Source: Stenotrophomonas maltophilia
GTDB lineage: Bacteria; Pseudomonadota; Gammaproteobacteria; Xanthomonadales; Xanthomonadaceae
Direction of reading: 5' to 3'
DNA length: 64,000 nucleotides
Assembly (NCBI RefSeq): GCF_006974125.1
Contig: NZ_CP037858.1
Span: 4,278,001 to 4,342,000, forward strand
A program made the position numbers and the translations under genes. The number at the start of each line of letters is the position of its first letter. Within the stretch, counting starts at the first letter, position 1. The notes beneath the pieces were generated by a model. It saw only the letters and a list, made by a program, of their open reading frames with translations, was not told the DNA's origin and searched no databases. This document shows positions 27,855 through 36,358 of this stretch, piece after piece.

Positions 27855-28288
27855 ACCTCAAGCCACTCTCTGCCTACCTCAAGGTATCCGGTCAGCTCCT
27901 GCCAGAGGATATTGAAGCTCTGAAGGAGCAGGGCTTTGGGAGCGTGATCTGCAATCGGCCCGACGACGAACAGCCGGAGCAGCCCAGTCACCATGCGCTG
28001 CAGGCTGCCTGCCAACAGGCGGGCATGCAATTTGCCTATCTTCCGGTAGTGCCTGGTGTCATTACCGATGATCAGGTGCATACCTTTGCCAAGTTGATCG
28101 ACGCGCTGCCACGCCCTATTGCCGCGTATTGCAGAACCGGCACCCGCGCTGCGATGCTTTGGGCGCTGTCGGAAGTCGTTCACAACGGAGCGGCGTTTGC
28201 CCACGTCCTGTCTGTTGCCTCGGACGCAGGCTACGACCTTTCCTCCATCGCAACACGGCTGCAGCAAGGTCCGGCGTCCGCCGACTGA
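27851..28288 (+). CDS. DUF442/TIGR01244 phosphatase-like sulfur protein
   Basis: A 145-residue domain with NRPDDEQPEQPSH near residue 35 and the loop AYCRTGTRAAML (Cys94 to Arg99), a dual-specificity-phosphatase-like fold. In Xylella and Agrobacterium this domain is fused to the N-terminus of Blh and is thought to act in persulfide transfer. Here it is a free-standing gene, two genes downstream of the Blh-like enzyme. It overlaps the preceding YeeE half by four bases, and the next gene starts three bases after its stop. Confidence 0.83.
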   Translation: MNLKPLSAYLKVSGQLLPEDIEALKEQGFGSVICNRPDDEQPEQPSHHALQAACQQAGMQFAYLPVVPGVITDDQVHTFAKLIDALPRPIAAYCRTGTRAAMLWALSEVVHNGAAFAHVLSVASDAGYDLSSIATRLQQGPASAD

Positions 28289-28291
28289 CAT

Positions 28292-29068
28292 ATGGAAACG
28301 CTATCTATGCTGCAGTGGGTGCTGGGCGGCCTGTCTGGCGTCCTGGTCGGCTTCGTCCTCGGCGTGGTTGGCGGAGGCGGATCCATCCTGGCGGTACCAC
28401 TGATGCTCTACGTGGTCGGAGTGGAAGATCCGCATGTGGCTATCGGTACCAGCGCCCTGGCAGTGGCGGTCAACGCGGTGTCGAATCTGGTGATACATGC
28501 CCGTAGAGGGAATGTTCGTTGGCCCTGTGCCTCGGTCTTCGCCCTGGCGGGGATCGCGGGCGCCTACCTGGGTTCCAGCTTGGGCAAGGCGTTCGACGGC
28601 AACAGGCTGTTGGCGCTGTTTGCTGTGGTCATGGTCATTGTCGGCATCGCCATGCTTCGCAGGCGCAACACGCTTGGCTTCGCGGACGCTCGGCTCGGCA
28701 GACGCAATGCACCCGCACTGATTGGGCTGGGCGCCACTGCCGGTGGGCTTTCTGGCTTCTTTGGCATTGGCGGAGGTTTCCTCATCGTGCCCGCACTTGT
28801 GGCCGCGACGGGAATGCCGATCATTGCCGCAGTCGGAAGCTCGCTCCTCGCCGTCGCCGCATTCGGCATGACCACCGCACTGAACTACGCGCATGCAGGC
28901 CTGATCAACTGGAAGCTCGCGGCAGTGTTCGTCGTTGCCGGGATGGCTGGCGGTACTGCAGGAGCAGCAATTTCGACGAAGCTTGCCAGCTATCGTGGAG
29001 CTCTGAACACGGTATTTGCAGTACTGATCTTCATTACTGCCGCATACATGCTGTGGAAGGTGAGCTGA
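28292..29068 (+). CDS. TauE/SafE (TSUP) family sulfite/anion exporter
   Basis: A 258-residue membrane protein with about eight hydrophobic segments. The paired family motifs are visible: GFVLGVVGGGGSILAVPLMLYVVG in the first half and GLSGFFGIGGGFLIVPALV in the second. It closes the bigR-controlled operon and would export sulfite formed by the persulfide dioxygenase; that role is inferred from context. It starts three bases after the DUF442 gene stop. Confidence 0.88.
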   Translation: METLSMLQWVLGGLSGVLVGFVLGVVGGGGSILAVPLMLYVVGVEDPHVAIGTSALAVAVNAVSNLVIHARRGNVRWPCASVFALAGIAGAYLGSSLGKAFDGNRLLALFAVVMVIVGIAMLRRRNTLGFADARLGRRNAPALIGLGATAGGLSGFFGIGGGFLIVPALVAATGMPIIAAVGSSLLAVAAFGMTTALNYAHAGLINWKLAAVFVVAGMAGGTAGAAISTKLASYRGALNTVFAVLIFITAAYMLWKVS

Positions 29069-29140
29069 CCGTATGTGTTCCAGACCACAGCCGAGTACTG
29101 ATAGCCAGCGCAGCGCTTCAAAGGCATTGATAGGAAGATA

Positions 29141-30412
29141 CTACGAACGTTGGTCCACATCTTCCAGAGTCAAATAAGATACGACGGCTCGAAGCGCCTT
29201 GCGATCAGCTTCGAAATCCATGCCCAATAGGCCGCGCTCCAACGCAATGCGGGCATGCGCCTGTGATGCGACTCTTGTCGCTTCATTCGAGGACCCTGCC
29301 AACGCTACGAAGGCCTTCTGCAGCCGGATGTTGACCTCCAGCGAGCCGGCGGCATCCCTGGAGATTGGTGTGAATGCATCCTCGAACATGTCGCGGACAT
29401 CGAGGCACTGCACGTGCACACGCGGATAGAGCACTTCACACGTCGCAGCGTCCCCGGTGTGGCTGGCCCATGCACAGAGCAGCCTGACACAGGTCCCGAT
29501 GACGTCGATGCAGGTGCCAGGGTCGTTCACCGCAGGTGACATGGCTCGCTGGGCAATTTCCGCAAGCACGACCAGCCCGAACCGTGGGTCATTCTCGATG
29601 GAGCGCGCGTCACTGAAGGAGATGGCTGAGATCACTTCACTCTGCACGTCCGGAAGTGGATTCCCTTCAATGGCTATCAAGGGACGGGCTGGGGTCGCGA
29701 ACGTACCCGGCTGGCAGAGCAGATGAACTCGCAGATCATGTTCTTGTGCAATGCCGTCAATCCGGGCGACGTCCACATGTTCAACGTAGGCAATTTGATC
29801 GCCAACCAGCAGTATCGCCCCCTTCCCTACCGGGACCGCACTGGCTCCGCCGAGCCGAGGCTCCTCGGCGCGGCGCTTCATTGCTGCTTTGGTCGCCCGC
29901 TCCACCAGATCGATGGTTTCGCCAACGCGGCCAAAGCGTGAGAACTGCTCGATAGCCCGGAGCAACGTCACTGTGATGACGATGATGACCGCGATGGTTG
30001 CCCCGAACAAGACAAGCCGGCCGCTGTCTCCGTAGATGCCGGTGCTGAGCGCGATGAGGCCGACGATCGAGAACAGGAAGGCACCAATGAAGGTGGCCAG
30101 CGCACCTTGGGCCCGGGCGTCTTCGATCAGCAGGCGGGCCGCGCGCGGGGTGGCGCTGCTGGATGCGGAGCCGTATGCCGAGACCATGGTGGACAGCGAG
30201 AAGGTGGTGACCGTCAGCATTGACGCGGCAAGTATGCCAAGGATGTTGCCGACGGAATCTGCGCCGATCCGTGCGGCAAGGCCAACGGGAATGAGGAACT
30301 TCAGGAACGCGCCGGCCAACGCCGTGATGATGCCTAGGGCGCCATACAGGGTCGAACGGAACCACATCCGCTTGGTAACTTTGCTGGCTGCGAGCCTCAG
30401 TCGGCTGAGCAT
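29141..30412 (-). CDS. DUF2254 membrane protein
   Basis: A 423-residue protein. The N-terminal 140 residues hold four hydrophobic segments (for example GIITALAGAFLKFLIPVGL and LVLFGATIAVIIVITVTLL) with the conserved stretch LTVTTFSLSTMVSAYGSASSSATPRAARLL. The C-terminal part is soluble and contains ENDPRFGLVVLAEIAQRAMSPAVNDPGTCIDVI, a DUF2254 hallmark. Function is unknown; a channel or transporter is often suggested but unproven. It is convergent with the TSUP operon (72 bases apart) and monocistronic as far as can be seen. Confidence 0.82.
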   Translation of the reverse strand: MLSRLRLAASKVTKRMWFRSTLYGALGIITALAGAFLKFLIPVGLAARIGADSVGNILGILAASMLTVTTFSLSTMVSAYGSASSSATPRAARLLIEDARAQGALATFIGAFLFSIVGLIALSTGIYGDSGRLVLFGATIAVIIVITVTLLRAIEQFSRFGRVGETIDLVERATKAAMKRRAEEPRLGGASAVPVGKGAILLVGDQIAYVEHVDVARIDGIAQEHDLRVHLLCQPGTFATPARPLIAIEGNPLPDVQSEVISAISFSDARSIENDPRFGLVVLAEIAQRAMSPAVNDPGTCIDVIGTCVRLLCAWASHTGDAATCEVLYPRVHVQCLDVRDMFEDAFTPISRDAAGSLEVNIRLQKAFVALAGSSNEATRVASQAHARIALERGLLGMDFEADRKALRAVVSYLTLEDVDQRS

Positions 30413-30497
30413 GGGCTACTTCCTGAGCAGTTCGACCATCAATAGCACGGTCGGGTGCCGAGGCCACGTCAAAGGCAGGGTCATGCCCGGCCCAAGG

Positions 30498-30525
30498 CAG
30501 ATGCCGCCCCTCCGGGCGGCATCTG
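30498..30525. terminator. Strong hairpin after betT
   Basis: CAGATGCCGCCC-ctcc-GGGCGGCATCTG is a perfect 12-bp stem between betT and the DUF2254 gene start. There is no T-run, so it may protect the 3' end of the betT message or help termination and is not a canonical intrinsic terminator. Confidence 0.6.
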
Positions 30526-30535
30526 TGTACGGATT

Positions 30536-32515
30536 CTACGAGCGCACCTTGTCCAGGAACTGACGGTGGCGTTCGTACTGATCGAGCACATCGTGGATGA
30601 GCTGAACCTTGGTCCACCCCATGACGTCGTAGTCCTGCCCGCCCTCCCGCAGATAGACCTCCGCACGGTAATGACGGGTGCCCTCGCTGACCGGCCGACG
30701 GGGATCCTGCAGGGCGAACGTCGGCGGCTCATAGGGCTGGGGCCGTACGGAGTAGAAGAAGTCCATCTCCTCGCCATGGCCAACCTGTAGCCACGCACGA
30801 CCATCCTCTCCCTTGGAGACCTGGACCGGCAGATCCTGCTTGCGAAGCTCAGCGGCAACCTCTTCCAATGCAGGAATGACGCGCTGCTCGATGAAGCCGG
30901 TCACCTCGATCTTCAACGGGTTGTGCGCCAGCAGGCGCAGGCGCGCCCGCCAATCCTCGCTGGTACCCGGTAGGATACGTGCCTCGCGCAGGATCGAGCG
31001 CTTGGTGGCATCCAGATGCATGGCCTTCAGCAGTCCCCAGCACATCAGGATCATGACGATCGTAAATGGCAACGCGCTGGCAATGGTGGCAGCCTGCAAC
31101 GATTCCAGCCCGCCAGCCACCAGCAATGCAATCGCCAGGCCGCCGACCAGCAGCGCCCAGAAGATCCGCTGCCAGACCGGCGATTCCTGCTCACCCTTCG
31201 AGGTGAGCATGTCGATTACCAGGGCACCGGAGTCCGCTGAGGTTACGAAGAACAGCGCAACCAGGATGACCGCCAGCGAAGAGGTCAGCATGGTCAGCGG
31301 CAGGTGCTCCAGGAACTCGAAGAGCGCCATCGAGCTGTCGGTTGAGACCGCCTGCACCAACTGCTGTATGCCCTCCGCCCGCACCATGTGCAACGCGGTG
31401 TTGCCGTAGATGGTCATCCACAGGAATGTGAAGCCAAGCGGTACGAGCAGCACCCCCACCACGAACTCACGGACGGTGCGTCCACGTGAGATGCGCGCGA
31501 TGAACATGCCAACGAAGGGCGACCACGCAATCCACCAGCCCCAGTAGAACAGCGTCCAGCCACCCAGCCAACCAGTGGGTTCGTAGGCATAAAGGTTGAA
31601 GGTCATCGAGAACAGCTGGGAAACGTACATGCCGGTGTTCTGCACCAGCGCCTGCATCAGGTGAACGGTGGGTCCACAGACCAGCACGAAGGCCAGCAGC
31701 GCCGCCGCCAGGATCATGTTGAGCTCGGACAACCTGCGTACGCCGCTGTCCAGGCCAGCCACGACCGATCCGGTGGCCACCAGTGTGATGACGGTGATCA
31801 AGCCAACCTGGGCGAGCGTACTGACCTCCAGGCCGAACAGGTAGTTCAGGCCGGCGTTGATCTGCATGACGCCCAGCCCCAGCGAGGTGGCAAGGCCGAA
31901 GATGGTACCCAGCGCGGCAAACGTGTCTACGGCATGTCCCAACGGGCCGTGGATACGGTCGCCGATGAGCGGATACAGCGCGGAGCGGACACGCAGCGGG
32001 AGATTGTGTCGGTACGCAAAGTACGCCAGCGACAGCGCCACCACAGCGTAGATCGCCCATGCGTGGATGCCCCAGTGGAAGAACGTGATGCGCATCGCCT
32101 GGCGGGCAGCGGCGGCCGACTCGGGCGAACCAACCGGCGGCGTGGCGTAGTGCATGATGGGCTCGGCAACGCCGAAGAACATCAGACCGATGCCCATGCC
32201 GGCAGCGAACAACATGGCGAACCAGGAGCCGTAGCTGTAGTCCGGCGTACTGTGGTCAGGGCCGAGCTTGATGCGGCCGTAACTGCTGATGGCGACGCCG
32301 ACAACGAAGACCAGGAAGCCGGCTACTGCAAGGATGGTGAACCAACCTGCATCATTGGCTGCCCATGACTTGGCCGCGGTGAACCACCGCGTGGCCATTT
32401 CGGGCGCGAAGGCGGCAAGCGCGAGCAGCGCGATGACGATGGCTGCCGTGGGAATGAACACCTGCGGAAGGATCCGCTGGCGAACGGGGGGATGTTGCGG
32501 AGCCGTGCTCTGCAT
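30536..32515 (-). CDS. betT: BetT-like BCCT choline/betaine transporter
   Basis: A 659-residue symporter of the betaine-choline-carnitine family with twelve hydrophobic segments. It shows the pattern LGPDHSTPDYSYGSWFAMLFAAGMGIGLMFFGVAEP near residue 85, HWGIHAWAIYAVVALSLAYF, and the family core WTLFYWGWWIAWSPFVGMFIARISRGRTVREF. The long C-terminal cytoplasmic tail (from about residue 500, ending in a charged RHRQFLDKVRS) resembles the osmosensing tail of BetT. Substrate is likely choline or a betaine. It lies 51 bases after the outer-membrane protein gene on the same strand. Confidence 0.9.
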   Translation of the reverse strand: MQSTAPQHPPVRQRILPQVFIPTAAIVIALLALAAFAPEMATRWFTAAKSWAANDAGWFTILAVAGFLVFVVGVAISSYGRIKLGPDHSTPDYSYGSWFAMLFAAGMGIGLMFFGVAEPIMHYATPPVGSPESAAAARQAMRITFFHWGIHAWAIYAVVALSLAYFAYRHNLPLRVRSALYPLIGDRIHGPLGHAVDTFAALGTIFGLATSLGLGVMQINAGLNYLFGLEVSTLAQVGLITVITLVATGSVVAGLDSGVRRLSELNMILAAALLAFVLVCGPTVHLMQALVQNTGMYVSQLFSMTFNLYAYEPTGWLGGWTLFYWGWWIAWSPFVGMFIARISRGRTVREFVVGVLLVPLGFTFLWMTIYGNTALHMVRAEGIQQLVQAVSTDSSMALFEFLEHLPLTMLTSSLAVILVALFFVTSADSGALVIDMLTSKGEQESPVWQRIFWALLVGGLAIALLVAGGLESLQAATIASALPFTIVMILMCWGLLKAMHLDATKRSILREARILPGTSEDWRARLRLLAHNPLKIEVTGFIEQRVIPALEEVAAELRKQDLPVQVSKGEDGRAWLQVGHGEEMDFFYSVRPQPYEPPTFALQDPRRPVSEGTRHYRAEVYLREGGQDYDVMGWTKVQLIHDVLDQYERHRQFLDKVRS

Positions 32516-32566
32516 GGATACCTCCGTGTTATTGGGTGGAAGAACCTGCGGCTTGCGCGAGGCCGA

Positions 32567-33664
32567 TCAGAAGTAGAAGCCGATATTGAGGTTCAGCCGC
32601 GAATGCCAGCTGGAAGGGCCTCCTTCGTCGATGCCGATACCATCACCACCAGCAAACCACATGTTGCGGCCAGCGATCCAGTCGACATAGGTGAGCATGA
32701 TGCCTTTCTGCAGGCTGCAACCGGTCACGTTCTGCCACGAATCACGAAGGCCCGCGCGGTGCCCGACCGGGCGGGTCATGCTGAGGTTGTTATAGCAGGT
32801 GATGTCATCCAGCCAGCCCTTCTGGCCGAACGAATAGGCGATGTTGGCGCTTGGCACATCCGCCTGCGCTGCAACCTGGAAGGGGGATTGGAACGCCGAC
32901 ATTGCGATGCGATCTCCGGGCACGTCATACCGGTACCGCGCCCACTGCAGCTGCGCGGTCCAACCATCGCGCTGCCACTGTGCATGGAGGGCAGCGCCCT
33001 GATGACCGTAGTGACGCCGTGTCTGAGTGTTCTGCACCTTGCCAGCAAACGCTGATGCGCCCAGCAACAGTTCGCCGCCGCCCCAGTCGCGCGCGCTCTC
33101 CACGCGTGCATGCAGTCGTTGCCGCTCGCGATACGGCAACGCCTCGGTCTGCGCGACATCAAAGGAGTAGCGATCGTAGCGAGCCCCGGACCCGTATTCG
33201 TCTCCGGAGAACCAGCCAAGATGCCAGGTTGTGCTGCCGCTGCGGTGAATCACTACAAGGCCCGGATCGTAATCATCCTCGACGCCCAGGTAGTAGCCGG
33301 AGCCGAACCAGAAACTCTGCGAAACGGTAGGGAGCAGCCCGAACGGGACTTGCTGGATACCTGCCTTCAGCTGGGTAACATCGGAGAACTGCCAGCCCGC
33401 GTACGCGTGATGCACGGCGTCGAAACCATCGTACCAGCGGTACTGGGCAGAGAAGGAAAACGGTCCGGATCCAGCGTCAAGGTCTGCGCGCAGCAGTTCA
33501 AGCTGCAGGCGGCTGGTCGGCCCGTAGTCGAGCCAGCCATAGTTGAACCTGACGGCGCCTCCTGGATCAAAGTAAGGATCTCTATGGAGGTTATCCTCAG
33601 AAGCATCTGCAGCCAGCGAAGTTCCCGCCAACGCGGCAGCGACAATGAAGGGAATTGATCTCAC
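32567..33664 (-). CDS. Outer-membrane beta-barrel (porin-like) protein
   Basis: A 365-residue protein with a signal peptide (MRSIPFIVAAALAGTSLAADA). The mature part has alternating amphipathic strands rich in Tyr, Trp and Gly (SFSAQYRWYDGFDAVHHAYA, LHAQWQRDGWTAQLQWARYRY) and ends NLNIGFYF with a C-terminal Phe, the assembly signal for outer-membrane proteins. It resembles phosphate-selective porin-like barrels, but the substrate is unknown. It is the first gene of a likely two-gene unit with betT, suggesting it admits the same solute; this is inferred. Confidence 0.75.
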   Translation of the reverse strand: MRSIPFIVAAALAGTSLAADASEDNLHRDPYFDPGGAVRFNYGWLDYGPTSRLQLELLRADLDAGSGPFSFSAQYRWYDGFDAVHHAYAGWQFSDVTQLKAGIQQVPFGLLPTVSQSFWFGSGYYLGVEDDYDPGLVVIHRSGSTTWHLGWFSGDEYGSGARYDRYSFDVAQTEALPYRERQRLHARVESARDWGGGELLLGASAFAGKVQNTQTRRHYGHQGAALHAQWQRDGWTAQLQWARYRYDVPGDRIAMSAFQSPFQVAAQADVPSANIAYSFGQKGWLDDITCYNNLSMTRPVGHRAGLRDSWQNVTGCSLQKGIMLTYVDWIAGRNMWFAGGDGIGIDEGGPSSWHSRLNLNIGFYF

Positions 33665-33962
33665 GGTTATGCGCCTTGCCTCCCTGATCTGCTACGGAAA
33701 GCACTTGAGTCTAACGTCGATTGATCCAATGCCTCAAACTGGCGATCTCAAAGAACTCTTGGCGACGCCACAGCAATCACTCACGGCGCGTCTTTAGTCC
33801 TCAGTTCCATATGCCACGTAAAAATCATGTGTAGTGAGAAAGTAGCTAACACGATCCACTTTTTAGTAGTCGATCCTGTGATTGAGCGACTCATAGTGGA
33901 TGTGGAGTGACACGCAATGTCATTTGAGAATAGGCTAGGGCCTCGACAGCGGGGAAGAATTC
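33665..33962. other. Divergent intergenic region between the porin and hns-like genes
   Basis: Almost 300 AT-richer bases with no gene. It should contain the promoters of the porin-betT unit and of the H-NS-like gene. GGGGAAG at 33952-33958 is the ribosome site of the latter. I see no clear operator. Confidence 0.5.
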
Positions 33963-34331
33963 ATGACTATTGATATCAGCGGCCTTTCTGCCAAGGAACT
34001 TCGCTCACTGATTGCTCAGGCGGAGAAGCAGCAGTCCAAAGTGCTGTCACGCCCTAAGGCCACAGCGATGCGCGCCAAGATCAACAAGTACGTCAAGGAT
34101 CATGGATACACGATAGAGGAACTCTACGGCGCTTCAGTGATCGTGCCCTCTGAAACCGCCAAGAAGCGAGGTGATCGGAGGTCTGCCAAATCGACAGTGC
34201 CCAACACCGCCCCCAAGTACCGCAATCCTGCAGTGCGCGGCCAGACGTGGTCCGGTCGAGGGCGGCAACCGCGATGGATAGCCGAGCTGGTAGCAAGCGG
34301 AAAATCACTGAATGACTTCCTGATCAAGTAG
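33963..34331 (+). CDS. H-NS family nucleoid protein
   Basis: A 122-residue protein. The N-terminal helix LSAKELRSLIAQAEKQQSKV is the oligomerisation coil. The C-terminus has KYRNPAVRGQTWSGRGRQPRWI, the H-NS DNA-binding signature (the QxGR-like hook is GRGRQPRW). Such proteins bind AT-rich, horizontally acquired DNA and silence it. The middle linker is Lys/Arg-rich. Its place on the island, next to the transposition operon, suggests an island-borne silencer and not the chromosomal H-NS, but this is inferred from position only. Confidence 0.9.
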   Translation: MTIDISGLSAKELRSLIAQAEKQQSKVLSRPKATAMRAKINKYVKDHGYTIEELYGASVIVPSETAKKRGDRRSAKSTVPNTAPKYRNPAVRGQTWSGRGRQPRWIAELVASGKSLNDFLIK

Positions 34332-34789
34332 TGATAGCGGGGCAGCCGTACACCGGTACCGCAGCAAGTCCTGAGAATCATTAGTCATCAGATCGAACAG
34401 GATGCTGGTGCGCGGAATGCCCTCCCAGGTAGGCGATCAAAGATTTCAGCTAGTCGCAGTTGATGTGACAGCGGGCGAACAGCAGGCGCTCCCCTTGCCT
34501 TTGGAGAGTGCGCTCAGGCAGCAATGTTTGCAGTATCCGCTTCTGGCCAGAAGCGGACCTGGATCAGGGCCAATGCGGCCGGGATAGCTTCGGGCCGCTG
34601 CGATCCTAGGCAACTCGGTCACTTCACCAAGTTCCAAGAGACGCCGGTGTCGAGCGGTACAGCCTACTAGCGTCACCGAAAGCAACGGCGTTAGGTCAAA
34701 GTTGCGTCGGATCCGAAGGATTAGAGCCCTCATGGCAAACCCTCGTCATGTGAACTCTCGCTAGAATCAGCTAAACCTCCGGGGCGGCA
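34332..34789. other. Intergenic region with a perfect palindrome
   Basis: No gene is supported over about 460 bases. The segment holds the palindrome described separately at 34537-34556 and several interrupted short frames. One transposon end may lie here, because the transposition operon ends just to the right, but I could not define terminal repeats or a target-site duplication. Confidence 0.45.
34537..34556. repeat. 20-bp perfect palindrome
   Basis: CCGCTTCTGGCCAGAAGCGG is its own reverse complement. A degraded relative (CTTCCGGCCAGAAGCGGAC) lies at about 21091-21109 beside chrA. It could be a hairpin, a protein site, or the remains of a dispersed repeat carried with the island. Confidence 0.7.
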
Positions 34790-34990
34790 ATGGCCAGTAG
34801 AAGTCAGCTTCGCCAAGCAATCATTGAAGCTCAGGCTTCGCTACGCTTGGAGGGCCTGCCCATCGGAGATCGAGATGATGACATCTATGCCGCAGCCATT
34901 GATGGTTCGCTCCGTAGACCGTTGCGCGATCTGGTCTTGAAGCGTATTCGCGCCGAGTTAGGACTGGCTCACGAGACGAATGAAAATTGA
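34790..34990 (+). CDS. Small hypothetical protein at the end of the transposition module
   Basis: A 66-residue reading frame, MASRSQLRQAIIEAQ onwards, helical and charged, with GDRDDDIYAAAIDG in the middle. I recognise no domain. GGGG lies about 10 bases before the ATG, a weak ribosome site. Its end is 16 bases from the convergent tniQ stop. Coding is plausible because codon use is regular and no better frame covers the area, but it may be chance. Confidence 0.4.
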   Translation: MASRSQLRQAIIEAQASLRLEGLPIGDRDDDIYAAAIDGSLRRPLRDLVLKRIRAELGLAHETNEN

Positions 34991-35005
34991 CAGAGGCCGC
35001 GAGGG

Positions 35006-36358
35006 CTAGGCGACGCTATGTGGTCGCCGGCCACCAGACGGCTGTTTTCGTAAGCGGTTTTCACTTAGCGCCTTCAGCACGTTTCGTGCTCCGAGCATCA
35101 CCGAGAATCCCACATCCAGCGACACATTGCATCGCTGGCCGATTTGCTTGGCTGCCTGCTGAAGTTTGCGGTGGGATCCTGCTTGGTCTGCATCTCCTTC
35201 AACCATCTGTAGCGCAAGATCCATTGCCCTGTTCAAGTGAACTCTTTGACTGTACGGACCTTGCTCTTCGTATCTCACTTTGTACTCCTCGTAGACGTCA
35301 AGGTGCATCTCTCTTAGCAACTGCCTATTGAGCCTGAAGCGTCTAAGTACAACTTTCATCTGCGGCACATAGTGGTCTTTCTCGGATGCTTTCAGAACAT
35401 CTGAAAAGCATTTGGCACATCGCTCGAGCCGCTCCGCATGCCTCCCAACAGGTAGCTTTAACGTTGCATAGCTAAACCAAAGATCCAACAGCGGCTCGGA
35501 AGCCGCCGCATCCGGGCTTAGCAAGATGTCGCGTGCTGAGATGGACTGGAGAGCGCAGAGATTGACAATGGCACGAATGGTCGTCCGACCCCTGGTCAAG
35601 TTCTTGGTAGCGCGGTAAAATTCCGCCTTGAGAGCGTTAGGATATGCCCGCCTCATCGGATGGCCGTCAACGAGCAGTTTCACGAATCGAACATAGTTTT
35701 CGAAGGGAATCTGGGGTTGTGAGGGCGTCGCGCAAAGTTCGATTATGGATGCAAGCTGCTGCTGACCCCATGCCTCGTCGCCAGTAATCGCTGCGGCGGC
35801 GCCATCACCGGAAAGCGATTGCTTGCATTTGTGGCATCTTCTGCGCCGCTGGTAGTCTGTTGAGCTCGGCTGGTCCGCGCCACACCTTGAACAGGTGGTT
35901 TCGAGCTTGCATTTATGCAGGTCACACTCAGCTTGAATGTCGACGATCCACGATAGCGGCTCATATGAGAGATCATCGTCCCAATCGCGGTAGCACACTG
36001 GGCACCAGCGGCGGCGCGTTGTGTCTCGGCCTCCTCCGTAGGTTGCCAGTACGTCCTCCAAAACCCAGAATGTGCCGCACTGCAGGTCGTCCTGGGCGGT
36101 CAGCATCTTGAGCGTGCTGATACGGTGACTGAAGTCACGGCTGGGACCGCAATACTTGCCCGAGCCCATGACTTGTCCTCTACGCCCACCAGCAATAGCT
36201 GGACCGACTATCGACATCATATTAGCCATGGTCACGCCGACTGTCCACGCTTGCCGTAGAACGTAGTGCTCCAAGGATTCAACTCGCGACGTTCCCACAC
36301 CCTTCAATTGAAGTGGAGGCAAGGACGACCAGGTAAATCGGTGAATGCTAGACTTCAC
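35006..36358 (-). CDS. tniQ: TniQ/TnsD-like target-site protein
   Basis: A 450-residue protein with a TniQ-type zinc-ribbon region: CPVC (119-122), CDLHKC (145-150), CSRC (156-159) and CHKC (175-178), around the family phrase LSWIVDIQAECDLHKCKL. TniQ/TnsD proteins choose the target site for Tn7-like transposons. The C-terminal 270 residues are helical and may bind DNA. The GTG start (36358) has GGAGG six bases upstream and overlaps the end of the preceding ATPase gene by 11 bases; a longer frame to 36475 lies inside that gene. It is last in a five-gene operon. Confidence 0.85.
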   Translation of the reverse strand: MKSSIHRFTWSSLPPLQLKGVGTSRVESLEHYVLRQAWTVGVTMANMMSIVGPAIAGGRRGQVMGSGKYCGPSRDFSHRISTLKMLTAQDDLQCGTFWVLEDVLATYGGGRDTTRRRWCPVCYRDWDDDLSYEPLSWIVDIQAECDLHKCKLETTCSRCGADQPSSTDYQRRRRCHKCKQSLSGDGAAAAITGDEAWGQQQLASIIELCATPSQPQIPFENYVRFVKLLVDGHPMRRAYPNALKAEFYRATKNLTRGRTTIRAIVNLCALQSISARDILLSPDAAASEPLLDLWFSYATLKLPVGRHAERLERCAKCFSDVLKASEKDHYVPQMKVVLRRFRLNRQLLREMHLDVYEEYKVRYEEQGPYSQRVHLNRAMDLALQMVEGDADQAGSHRKLQQAAKQIGQRCNVSLDVGFSVMLGARNVLKALSENRLRKQPSGGRRPHSVA

